Origin: Maricaulis virginensis
GTDB taxonomy: Bacteria; Pseudomonadota; Alphaproteobacteria; Caulobacterales; Maricaulaceae
Assembly: GCF_027922185.1 (NCBI RefSeq)
Contig: NZ_BSFE01000006.1
Span: forward strand, 124,001 to 188,000
DNA: 64,000 bases
Direction: 5' to 3'
Part shown: in pieces, positions 35,207-42,472 of the stretch
Numbering within the stretch: position 1 is the stretch's first letter
Layout of the letters: each line of letters opens with the position of its first letter
Program-made: the position numbers and the translations under genes
The notes under the pieces: model-generated
The model's input: the letters and a program-made list of their open reading frames with translations, nothing else
Databases searched by the model: none
Told to the model about the DNA's origin: nothing

Positions 35207-35815
35207 ATGCACTTCCACGACGAAGACGAAGGCGCCGACATCCCGCGCCTGCTCGAAGAAATTCCGCTGCTCTACAAGGCCCGGGCCTTTGCCGAGAGCC
35301 TCAACGCCAACACCTGGTTCTCCCGTCTTGGCGAGCCGCTGGACGCGCGCGAGCGCGACCTGGCACGAACCTATCTGGACGGGCTGGGCTTTCCCGAAGC
35401 CGAACCGGCCCTCTTGTCGGACTGGGACGAGGCTGCCGGCGCGGCCGAAACCCAGGACCGCGACCCCATGGGCTGGGAAGCCGAGGAGATGCTGCGCACC
35501 GGCCTGGTGTCCCGCGTCCTCGAACGGCTGGACGAGGAAGCGGTCCATGCCGCCCTCACCCTGGTGGCCCAGAAGACCGGCGATACGGCGCGTGATGCGG
35601 TCGAGGAGGCCGCGGCACTGGCGGATGTCGAGGATATAGGACTGGTGCATGCGGCGGCCGGCGCCCTGGCGCAGGCGGCCAATGGCGCCGTTCTGGTGGT
35701 GCTCGCCGAGGCCGAGGATGACGATCCGCCCCATCCCTTCCTCGCACGCTGGCGCCTGTTTGCGCGCGGCCGCTGGCCGGTGGGCCTGGCCGGCGCCACC
35801 TACAATATTCTCTGA
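35207..35815 (+). CDS. Conserved-looking acidic protein of unknown function
   Basis: Not recognised. 202 residues, soluble, no signal peptide, strongly acidic N-terminus (MHFHDEDEGADIP). Helical pattern with EIPLLYKARAFAESLNANTWFSRLGEPLDARERDLARTYLDGLGFPEAEP. A later Ala-rich helix (GALAQAANGAVLVVLAEAEDDD) is followed by a basic tail. Coding is supported by strong third-position GC bias and tight spacing (36 bp) before xth, with which it may be cotranscribed. Confidence 0.75.
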   Translation: MHFHDEDEGADIPRLLEEIPLLYKARAFAESLNANTWFSRLGEPLDARERDLARTYLDGLGFPEAEPALLSDWDEAAGAAETQDRDPMGWEAEEMLRTGLVSRVLERLDEEAVHAALTLVAQKTGDTARDAVEEAAALADVEDIGLVHAAAGALAQAANGAVLVVLAEAEDDDPPHPFLARWRLFARGRWPVGLAGATYNIL

Positions 35816-35851
35816 CCGCCCCTCGGCCGATCACCCGCACAAGGACTGCCC

Positions 35852-36664
35852 ATGACCGCCTTCACGCTCGCCAGCTGGAACATCAACTCCGTGCGCCTGC
35901 GCGCGCCGCTCGTGGCCGACTGGGTCAGCCAGGCCGATCCGGATGTGCTGTGCCTGCAGGAGATCAAGTGCCAGAACGAGCAATTCCCGGAAGAGGCCTT
36001 CCGCGAAATGGGGTTCCGGCACTTCCACGTGCGCGGCCAGAAGGGCATGCACGGCGTGGCGATCGCCTCGAAATTCCCGCTGGAGGATCTGGGCGACGAG
36101 GATCTGTGTCCCAGGGCCGAAGCCCGGCACCAGCGTGTGATGGTGGAAGGCATCGAGCTGCACAATTTCTACATCCCGGCCGGCGGCGACGAGCCGGACC
36201 CGGCGATCAATCCGCGCTTTGCCCACAAGCTGGGCTTCCTCGACCGCATCGAAGCCTATTTCAAGGCGCGCGCGGCCGAGAACCCGCCGCTGGTGCTGGT
36301 CGGCGATTTCAACATTGCGCCCTATGAGCACGATGTCTGGTCACACAAGCAATTGCTGAAAGTCGTATCCCACACGCCGGTCGAGACCGAGGCGCTGGAG
36401 CGCATCCGCCAGGCCGGCGATTTCGCCGATGTGGCGCGCGAGCTGATCCCGATGGACGAGAAGGTCTATTCCTGGTGGAGCTACCGCGCCCGGGACTGGA
36501 AGAAGGCCAATCGCGGCCGCCGTCTCGACCATATCTGGGCCGCCCCCGCCGTGCGCGAGCGCGCCCTGGCCGGCGGACGGGACGCCTTCAGGATCTGGGA
36601 AGATGTGCGCGGCTGGGAGAAGCCCTCGGATCACGCGCCGGTGGTGCTGCGGATCGGCGGCTGA
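35852..36664 (+). CDS. xth: Exodeoxyribonuclease III
   Basis: 270 residues, full length. An AP endonuclease and 3'-5' exonuclease for base-excision repair. Family motifs are SWNINSVRLR with metal-binding Asn, LCLQEIKCQ with the catalytic Glu, LVGDFNIAPYEHDVW with the Asp-Asn pair, YSWWSYR, and GRRLDHIWA followed by the terminal SDHAPVVL His. The start at 35852 gives the normal N-terminus (MTAFTLASWNINS). Confidence 0.96.
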   Translation: MTAFTLASWNINSVRLRAPLVADWVSQADPDVLCLQEIKCQNEQFPEEAFREMGFRHFHVRGQKGMHGVAIASKFPLEDLGDEDLCPRAEARHQRVMVEGIELHNFYIPAGGDEPDPAINPRFAHKLGFLDRIEAYFKARAAENPPLVLVGDFNIAPYEHDVWSHKQLLKVVSHTPVETEALERIRQAGDFADVARELIPMDEKVYSWWSYRARDWKKANRGRRLDHIWAAPAVRERALAGGRDAFRIWEDVRGWEKPSDHAPVVLRIGG

Positions 36665-36737
36665 CCGGCGAATTCTACCCAATCTCTTGTAATCGGGCCG
36701 TTTTCCGACGCATCCTGTGCGCCGGGGGGACGGGTTG

Positions 36738-37025
36738 ATGCGAATTTTCCTGACAGCATTCGCGACATGTGTCCTGGCGGCCGGCGATCCGCTGATCGGG
36801 CAGAGCTATGCCAGCCTGGTCCGGACCCGGCATGCGGGTCTGCATCTGGTCGGCTGGCTGCCGGTGACCCAGCGCGACACGCTGCGCAACCGCAAGGGCG
36901 ATTTCGATTTCCATTTCCGCACCTGCTATAATGACAAGATCGAGCAGGACACGCTGCAGCAGGGCGACCTGCTGGTCTTCACAGCCTGTTTCGGGATCTG
37001 GGAAGGCGGAACGGGCGAGCCCTGA
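36738..37025 (+). CDS. Small exported protein of unknown function
   Basis: Not recognised. About 95 residues from the ATG at 36738, chosen because it starts the hydrophobic signal MRIFLTAFATCVLAAGDP directly. The mature part contains two cysteines (FRTCYND and FTACFG) that could pair in the periplasm. Only weak ribosome-binding sequence (GACGGG) precedes it. It is convergent with cenR, with 16 bp between the stops. Confidence 0.6.
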   Translation: MRIFLTAFATCVLAAGDPLIGQSYASLVRTRHAGLHLVGWLPVTQRDTLRNRKGDFDFHFRTCYNDKIEQDTLQQGDLLVFTACFGIWEGGTGEP

Positions 37026-37041
37026 GACAGACCGCCCTGCC

Positions 37042-37728
37042 TCAGCCCTGCAGCCGGTATCCGCCGCTTTCCGTCACCAGGAGCCGGGCATGGGCCGGAT
37101 CGGGCTCGATTTTCTGTCTTAGCCGGTAGACATGGGTTTCCAGCGTGTGCGTCGTCACGGCCGGATTATAGCCCCACACCTCGTGCAACAGCTCGTCGCG
37201 CGGCACCGGCTTGCCGCCGGCGCGGTAGAGGTATTTGAGGATATTGGTCTCTTTTTCCGTCAGCCGGATCTTTTTCTCGTCGGCGGTCAGCAACAGCTTC
37301 ATCGCCGGCCGGAACTCGTACGGCCCGATCCGGAAAACCGCGTCCTCGCTCTGCTCGTGGCTGCGCAGATGGGCGCGCACGCGGGCCAGCAGGACCGAGA
37401 ATTTGAACGGCTTGGTGACATAGTCATTGGCGCCGGATTCCAGACCGAGGATCTGGTCGGCATCGGTGTCCTGGGCGGTCAGCATGACGACCGGTGCGGA
37501 CACCCCGTTCTTGCGCATCAGGCGGCAGGCCTCGCGGCCGTCCATGTCCGGCAGTTCGACATCCAGCAGGACCAGATCGGCGCGTTCGGCCTTGGCCGTC
37601 GCCATGCCTTCGCCGGCCGTGCCGGCGCTGAGCGTGCGGAATTCCTCGTGAAGCGCGAATTGTTCGACCAGCGCCTCGCGCAGATCCTCGTCATCGTCCA
37701 CGATCAGAATCGTTTTCTGTGCGCTCAT
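37042..37728 (-). CDS. cenR: OmpR-type response regulator, CenR-like
   Basis: About 229 residues. The receiver domain (about 5-120) has acidic pocket DDDE at 11-14, phospho-acceptor Asp56 in LLDVELPDMDG and the conserved Lys in VTKPF. The C-terminal winged helix (about 130-229) reads IRLTEKETNILKYLYRAGGKPVPRDELLHEVWGYN and then VTTHTLETHVYRLRQKIEPD. The pattern closely fits CenR, an essential Caulobacter regulator of cell-envelope integrity paired with CenK. The kinase gene is not in this window. The start at 37728 gives MSAQKTILIVDDDE. Confidence 0.85.
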   Translation of the reverse strand: MSAQKTILIVDDDEDLREALVEQFALHEEFRTLSAGTAGEGMATAKAERADLVLLDVELPDMDGREACRLMRKNGVSAPVVMLTAQDTDADQILGLESGANDYVTKPFKFSVLLARVRAHLRSHEQSEDAVFRIGPYEFRPAMKLLLTADEKKIRLTEKETNILKYLYRAGGKPVPRDELLHEVWGYNPAVTTHTLETHVYRLRQKIEPDPAHARLLVTESGGYRLQG

Positions 37729-37892
37729 GATGCGATCATGCCCTTTTCCGGCCGCAAGGCAAATTCTGCCCACCGGCAGGATGTGCCCGGCAATATCTGC
37801 TTAAGCATAGCGAAGTGTCCCGTATTTCCATCACGAATTCTGGTACCGAAATTGCTTGGTTAGCGCCGAGTCCGCAGGCCGGACACCCATCC

Positions 37893-37968
37893 GTGGTGGG
37901 GGAGGCGAAGCGGATGCCTGTGCCATTTCCGGCACAAGAGCATCCCTCGCCGACCACCGCTTTTTTTT
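37893..37968 (+). terminator. Long hairpin with T8 tract upstream of the L,D-transpeptidase gene
   Basis: Four stacked stems form one long hairpin: 37895-37899 with 37954-37958, 37904-37908 with 37947-37951, 37912-37917 with 37940-37945, and 37919-37924 with 37931-37936. Eight consecutive T follow at 37961-37968. No gene ends upstream on this strand for about 870 bp. It is therefore either the end of a small RNA or an attenuator in the leader of the gene starting at 37985. A palindrome TGCTTAAGCA at 37798-37807 lies upstream, near the cenR promoter. Confidence 0.6.
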
Positions 37969-37984
37969 CATCTATGCTGGCGTC

Positions 37985-38485
37985 ATGGATTGGCAAGTCT
38001 CACGAACCGGGCAGATCGACCTCGGCGGGCGCACCGTACGCGCGGCGCTGGGAAAAGGCGGCATCACGGACGCGTCAGACAAGCGTGAGGGCGATGGTGC
38101 CACGCCGCTGGGCCGCTATGCGCTGCGCCGTGTGATGTACCGGGCCGACCGGGTGGATGCGCCTGACACCGCGCTGCCGGTGCGGGCGATCCGCCCCGAT
38201 GACGGCTGGTGCGACGCGCCGGACGACCCCGCCTACAACCGCCCCGTCCGCAAACCCTATCCCGCCTCGCACGAGGATCTGTGGCGCGAGGACGGGCTCT
38301 ACGACATCATTCTCGTGCTCGGTCATAATGACGATCCGCCCGTGCCCGGAGCCGGCTCGGCGATCTTCCTGCACTGCAAGCGCGGCGATTACGAGCCCAC
38401 GCTGGGCTGTGTCGCGCTGGATCCCGACGATGTGCGCGCCCTGCTGGCGCAGGCGAAACCCGGCGACACGCTGACGATCAGCTAG
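37985..38485 (+). CDS. L,D-transpeptidase (YkuD) family protein
   Basis: 166 residues. The YkuD catalytic block is seen as SAIFLHCKRGDYEPTLGCVAL: His and then the Gly-Cys nucleophile pair. Earlier REGDGATPLGRYALRR is the usual substrate-loop strand. These enzymes cross-link or anchor peptidoglycan. The serine and histidine normally before Gly-Cys (SHGC) read Thr-Leu here, as in some stand-alone alphaproteobacterial members. No signal peptide is evident with the start at 37985. It begins 16 bases after a T8 terminator-like hairpin. Nearby cenR suggests envelope control. Confidence 0.82.
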   Translation: MDWQVSRTGQIDLGGRTVRAALGKGGITDASDKREGDGATPLGRYALRRVMYRADRVDAPDTALPVRAIRPDDGWCDAPDDPAYNRPVRKPYPASHEDLWREDGLYDIILVLGHNDDPPVPGAGSAIFLHCKRGDYEPTLGCVALDPDDVRALLAQAKPGDTLTIS

Positions 38486-38529
38486 CATTTTCAGCGAAAG
38501 TGGGAACCGGTTTTGCGGTTCGAAAATGC
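38485..38529. repeat. Alphaproteobacterial palindromic repeat
   Basis: GCATTTTC (38485-38492) and GAAAATGC (38522-38529) are exact inverted ends around an AAAGTGGGAACCGGTTTT centre. Repeats of this type are scattered in intergenic regions of many Rhizobiales and related genomes. It begins at the stop codon of the L,D-transpeptidase gene and may serve as its 3' hairpin. Confidence 0.6.
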
Positions 38530-38546
38530 GACCACTGAAGAAACCG

Positions 38547-38584
38547 GAGCCATTTCATCGGCCTTGATTGCGATGGAATGGCTC
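38547..38584 (-). terminator. Hairpin after yggS
   Basis: GAGCCATTTCATCG (38547-38560) and CGATGGAATGGCTC (38571-38584) pair over 14 bp with one G-U. Its right arm reaches the yggS stop codon, and on the minus strand GGTTTCTTC follows. Together with the repeat at 38485-38529 it separates the two convergent genes. Confidence 0.55.
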
Positions 38585-39261
38585 TAGGTGTCCCGATCTC
38601 CGAAGAAGGCCGTGCCGACACGTACAGACGTGGCGCCCAGCGCGACGGCTGTCTCGAAATCGCCGCTCATGCCCATGGAAAGCCGCGCCACCCCGTTCTC
38701 GCGGGCGAGCTTGCCGAGCAGGGCAAAGTGGAGACCGGCCGGCTCCTCGACCGGCGGGATGCACATCAGACCCTCGATCTCGAAGCCGTACACCTGCCGC
38801 ATCCGCGCCAGGAAATCCGGCAGCTCCGCCGGAGCGACGCCGGCCTTCTGGTCCTCCTCGCCGGTATTGACCTGCACATAGAGCCGCGGCGTGCGCCCCT
38901 GCGCATCCATCGCCTTGCGCAACGCGCCAGCCAGCTTGTCGCGGTCGAGCGTCTCGATCACATCGAACAGGGCAACGGCGTCTTCGGCCTTGTTGGACTG
39001 CAGCGGGCCGATCAGGCGCAGTTCGAGATCGGGATGCCCGGCGCGGCGGGCGGACCAGTGGGCCTGGGCCTCCTGCACGCGGTTCTCGCCGAACACGCGC
39101 TGGCCCGCCGCGAGCGCGGCATCCAGCCGCTCTTCGCTCTGGCGTTTCGATACGGCCACCAGGGTGATATCACCCGGATCTCGCCCCGCCGCACCGGCTG
39201 CGGCGGCGATCGTGTCGAGAAGGGCCTGACGGTTTGCGGAGATTGCAAAAGTGTCGCTCAT
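38584..39261 (-). CDS. PLP homeostasis protein, YggS/PROSC family
   Basis: About 225 residues, a single alanine-racemase-like barrel that binds pyridoxal phosphate without known catalysis and buffers vitamin B6. Motifs are ITLVAVSKRQ (PLP lysine), FGENRVQEAQ, LRLIGPLQSNKA, YVQVNTGEEDQKAG, and the C-terminal LSMGMSGDFETAVALGATSVRVGTAFFG that holds the phosphate. The start at 39261 matches family length. The start codon nearly coincides with that of the divergent thiE-like gene. Confidence 0.93.
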   Translation of the reverse strand: MSDTFAISANRQALLDTIAAAAGAAGRDPGDITLVAVSKRQSEERLDAALAAGQRVFGENRVQEAQAHWSARRAGHPDLELRLIGPLQSNKAEDAVALFDVIETLDRDKLAGALRKAMDAQGRTPRLYVQVNTGEEDQKAGVAPAELPDFLARMRQVYGFEIEGLMCIPPVEEPAGLHFALLGKLARENGVARLSMGMSGDFETAVALGATSVRVGTAFFGDRDT

Positions 39262-39262
39262 G

Positions 39263-39895
39263 ATGCCGCCATATGACGCCCCGGCGGGCTTGGCAAGACA
39301 GGCGCTTGCGGTGCAGGGCGCACGCGGGGCCGGTCTGCCGGCGCTGCTGGCACTGACCGATCCGGCCCGCACGCCGGACCCGGAAGCGTTCGCCGCTGCG
39401 GTCCCGGGCGGCAGCGCGGTGATCTACCGGCATTTCGGCGTGCCGGACCGGCTTGAGGTCGCGAAGCGGCTGGCTGCGATCTGCCGCGAGCGGGACAATT
39501 GGCTGCTGGTTTCCGGAGATCCGGATCTGGCCCGGCGGGCCGGGGCGGATGGCGTGCACTGGCCGGAACGGCAGATCGCCGAGGCCGCCGCCTGCCGGGC
39601 CCGCGGCGATGCAGGCATTTACACAGCCGCCGCCCATTCCTGGCGGGCGCTGACCCGGGCGAGCGCCGCCGGTGTCGATGCAGCCCTGCTGTCGGCGGTG
39701 TTTCCCAGCCAGAGCCCCAGCGCCGGGCGGCCTTTGGGGTGCTGGTCCGCAAGTGCCATGGCCCGGGCAGCAGATCTGCCGGTCTATGCGCTGGGCGGCG
39801 TCAATGAGCGCACGGCGAAACGGCTGACAGGTCTCGGGTTTTCAGGAATAGCGTGTGTCGGCGCGATCAGAAGCGCAGGGCCGACTCGAACTTGA
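39263..39895 (+). CDS. Thiamine-phosphate-synthase-like protein (ThiE/TenI family)
   Basis: Up to about 210 residues. A TIM-barrel pattern with LPALLALTDPARTPDP, GADGVHWPERQ, TAAAHSWRALTRASAAGVDAALLSAVFPSQSPSA and VYALGGVNERTAKRL matches the ThiE/TenI family. The usual ThiE phosphate-binding residues are only partly present, so a TenI-like or diverged role is possible. The ATG at 39263 overlaps the yggS start region head to head. A GTG at 39311 would begin just before the conserved part and is a serious alternative. The 3' end overlaps the convergent gene by 29 bp. Confidence 0.72.
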   Translation: MPPYDAPAGLARQALAVQGARGAGLPALLALTDPARTPDPEAFAAAVPGGSAVIYRHFGVPDRLEVAKRLAAICRERDNWLLVSGDPDLARRAGADGVHWPERQIAEAAACRARGDAGIYTAAAHSWRALTRASAAGVDAALLSAVFPSQSPSAGRPLGCWSASAMARAADLPVYALGGVNERTAKRLTGLGFSGIACVGAIRSAGPTRT

Positions 39896-40334
39896 TTTCC
39901 GGTTCGCGGCGATCCTGGCGGTTCTCGCGAAGTGTGAAATATTCGCTGTCCGGCGCGGCAAAGCGCACCTGGCCGCCCAGGCGGAAGCGTTCGCCGAGAT
40001 TGACGAAGGCGCCGGCGCTGACGTCTTCCATCTCGAAGCGCGTGTCGGAATGGTCTTCCACGCCCAGCGTGATGCCCCAGCGGCCGCCGGCGGATTCCCA
40101 GTCGAACGTGTCGGGTTCTTCCAGGCCCGGATGGGCGGCTTCATTCATGGACAGGGTGAAGGCCTCATACCACGGCGTCTCGGCCCCGGACGCAGCCGGA
40201 GCCGGCGTCGCGACGGCAGCAGCGGTATCGTCCTGGGCGAAAGCCGCAGGCGCACACAGGCACAGGGCCGCAGCCGTTACAACTGCAGGCGCCGTCTTGC
40301 CAATGATGTCAAACGGATAGCTCCGCCCGCTCAT
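39867..40334 (-). CDS. Periplasmic protein, NtrZ-like
   Basis: About 155 residues from the ATG at 40334. The signal peptide ends at APAAFA-QD near residue 34. The mature part has WYEAFTLSMNEA and the C-terminal block VSAGAFVNLGERFRLGGQVRFA with a final REPEIKFESALRF. This layout matches my memory of NtrZ, a Caulobacterales periplasmic modulator of the NtrY/NtrX two-component system. The identification is from memory and no ntrXY genes are nearby. The 3' end overlaps the thiE-like gene by 29 bp on the opposite strand. Confidence 0.6.
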   Translation of the reverse strand: MSGRSYPFDIIGKTAPAVVTAAALCLCAPAAFAQDDTAAAVATPAPAASGAETPWYEAFTLSMNEAAHPGLEEPDTFDWESAGGRWGITLGVEDHSDTRFEMEDVSAGAFVNLGERFRLGGQVRFAAPDSEYFTLRENRQDRREPEIKFESALRF

Positions 40335-40438
40335 TGCACTCTCCCTCACACAGCTTTCGTTCTACCGTATCGAAGCTGTGCGTCCCAAGAAGATTCTGCG
40401 GCGCTTACAACAGTTTCACGCCGCCTGTGGCGGATTTG

Positions 40439-41680
40439 TCAAAATTGCCAGCCGAGTTCAAGAAATCCGACGGTGTCCCCGGACCGGACCTGCGTGCGTC
40501 CACCCGGCGTGAGCACCGGATCCCACCGCCTTGCATTACGCAGTCCGACGCCGGCAAGCCAGCGCTCGCCGATCAGGCGCGATCCGCCCACTTGCCAGCT
40601 GGTGCCGTCGACATGAACCGCGTCGTCGGAAAAGCCCGCATATTCCAGCGTGAACAGCCAGGGCCCGGCCTCATACCCGGCCGAGGCCGACCAGGCCTGA
40701 TACCCCCGGTCGCCGGCGAGACCGTTATCGCTCACCAGACCGCGCAGCCCCGCCGACCAGTCGCCAAGGCGCCAGGACAGGCCCGCATCCCAGGCGAGGA
40801 GACGTTCGAAGCCCGGCCGGCCGGTGGCGTCGGCGCCGCTGGCGATACCGAAGGAGGCCTCGATCTCGTGATCGCCGCGGCGGATCGCATAGATCAGGCC
40901 CAGCTCGGCCACGTCGTCGAAGACCGGGCTGACCAGACCGGCCGGTCCGTATTCGCGATGGCAGACATCGACGCCGCAATCGCGCACGGCCGGGGTCCAG
41001 GAGGCCGAGGCCCGCAAGGTTCCGATCGTGCTTTCCTGTCCGAGGGCAACGGAGCGGAACAGGATTTTCGGCGACCAGCCGGATGCGAGGTTGGCCGTGC
41101 GTGCGCCCGACAAGCGGTCGGTGGCGACCCGGCCGCCATCGGCGCGGCTGAGACGGAAGGCCGCCGGACCGCCGGCCGTGTCCAGCTGGGCAGCGCCCGG
41201 TCCGTAGCCGAAGCGCAGCTCGCCCCAGCCCGTGTCATAATAAAGATAGGCCTCTTCCAGAGCCGTGCGGGTGGCGTCGCCCACCGGTGCGCCACTGCTG
41301 CGATAGCCGCTCGCCGGGCTCACCCCCGTGGCACAATCGCCGCGCCCGGCCGGACAATCGCCCGCCAGCCCGCCCCATCCCCGGCGGCCGCTGTCGCGCT
41401 CGATCCGCCCGCCGGCGACCAGGCCATAGCGGCGGCCGGCATCGGTGAAGCCTTCAACGGTCAGGGCGGTATCGATGTCGAACAGGGGCGTATCGGCGCT
41501 GTCGCCCGAGGCGAGTACCGTGCCGGCATCCAGCTGGAAACGCGTCTCGAACGCTGCGCCGAAGCCACTGTTTTCATTGGAAAATATGCCGGAGAACGAG
41601 TCCGTCTGGGGGAATGCCGGCGGGGCCGCAAGCGCTCCGGACAGAGCGGCGATCAAGGTCGCGCTGAGTGTCCGTACCAT
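40439..41680 (-). CDS. Outer-membrane porin-like beta-barrel protein
   Basis: 413 residues. The signal peptide (MVRTLSATLIAALSGALA...) ends near residue 25. The rest is a series of amphipathic strands alternating with Gly/Asp-rich turns, ending in aromatic Phe (FLELGWQF), the BAM recognition signal. Features such as YLYYDTGWGELRFGYGPGAAQLD resemble general porins of alphaproteobacteria (porin_4-like). Two cysteine pairs (CPAGRGDC and CGVDVC) could form loop disulphides. It is divergent from the DUF3576 lipoprotein gene with a 264-bp spacer in which I see no gene. Confidence 0.8.
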   Translation of the reverse strand: MVRTLSATLIAALSGALAAPPAFPQTDSFSGIFSNENSGFGAAFETRFQLDAGTVLASGDSADTPLFDIDTALTVEGFTDAGRRYGLVAGGRIERDSGRRGWGGLAGDCPAGRGDCATGVSPASGYRSSGAPVGDATRTALEEAYLYYDTGWGELRFGYGPGAAQLDTAGGPAAFRLSRADGGRVATDRLSGARTANLASGWSPKILFRSVALGQESTIGTLRASASWTPAVRDCGVDVCHREYGPAGLVSPVFDDVAELGLIYAIRRGDHEIEASFGIASGADATGRPGFERLLAWDAGLSWRLGDWSAGLRGLVSDNGLAGDRGYQAWSASAGYEAGPWLFTLEYAGFSDDAVHVDGTSWQVGGSRLIGERWLAGVGLRNARRWDPVLTPGGRTQVRSGDTVGFLELGWQF

Positions 41681-41944
41681 GTCTCGCGGTCCCGCCGATC
41701 GGCCCCGTCCCCCCGGACGTCGCGCCCCTAGAGGAGGTCAGCACGCCCGTCCGGTCAAGCACCCCGGACGGTTTGCGGAAAACTTGGCACAAAGTTGTTG
41801 CGATCCTGCCACGCTCGCAGCGGGTGCCTTTCGGCGCTGGCGTGTCCCGTTTCGCATGTTATACAAATCGTCAAAGCAAGGAGCGCGTCCGCGTTCACGG
41901 TTCCCCGCGTGTTACCGCTGTCTGTTTCGAAGGAGTCTCGGCTT

Positions 41945-42445
41945 ATGTCCGACCGTCGGATTCTTGGAGTAGCCCTCTCCGCCGCCATTCTTGGCCTGTC
42001 GGCCTGTGCCTCGAACAATGCGGCCGAGCAATCCGCCGCGTCGGAGAGCCGGTCCGGCCTGCGTCTTCCGTCCCTGCCCAACCCGCTGGGTGGCGGCAAT
42101 CGCCCGGTCGAGGTCGAGGGCATCGGCGTCAACGGTTTCCTGTGGCGCGCCAGCCTGGACACCATCTCCTTCATGCCGCTGTCGGAAGTCGATCCGTTCG
42201 GCGGCGTCATCATCACGGACTGGTATGCCAATCCGCAGATGCCGACCGAGCGCTTCAAGCTGACGGTCTATATTCTCGATACACGCCTGCGTGCCGACGC
42301 GCTGGCCGTTAACGTCTTCCGCCAGGTTCGTGACGAACGCGGCGAGTGGACCGACGCGCAGTCCGGCGACGACACCGCCTACGAGATCGAGAATGCGATC
42401 CTGACCCGGGCCCGCCAGCTGCGTATTTCCCAGCTGGAAGGCTAG
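41945..42445 (+). CDS. DUF3576 lipoprotein
   Basis: 166 residues. Lipoprotein signal with lipobox LSAC near residue 21. The mature domain (VEGIGVNGFLWRASLDTISFMPLSEVDPFGGVIITDWYANPQMPTERFKL) is the DUF3576 signature, widespread in alphaproteobacteria and usually encoded directly before leuS, as here with a 27-bp gap. Function is unknown; an outer-membrane location and an envelope-assembly role are plausible because lptE follows leuS. The start at 41945 follows GAAGGAG by several bases. Confidence 0.9.
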   Translation: MSDRRILGVALSAAILGLSACASNNAAEQSAASESRSGLRLPSLPNPLGGGNRPVEVEGIGVNGFLWRASLDTISFMPLSEVDPFGGVIITDWYANPQMPTERFKLTVYILDTRLRADALAVNVFRQVRDERGEWTDAQSGDDTAYEIENAILTRARQLRISQLEG

Positions 42446-42472
42446 TGACGCCATAACGGCCTCGCAGCGAGC

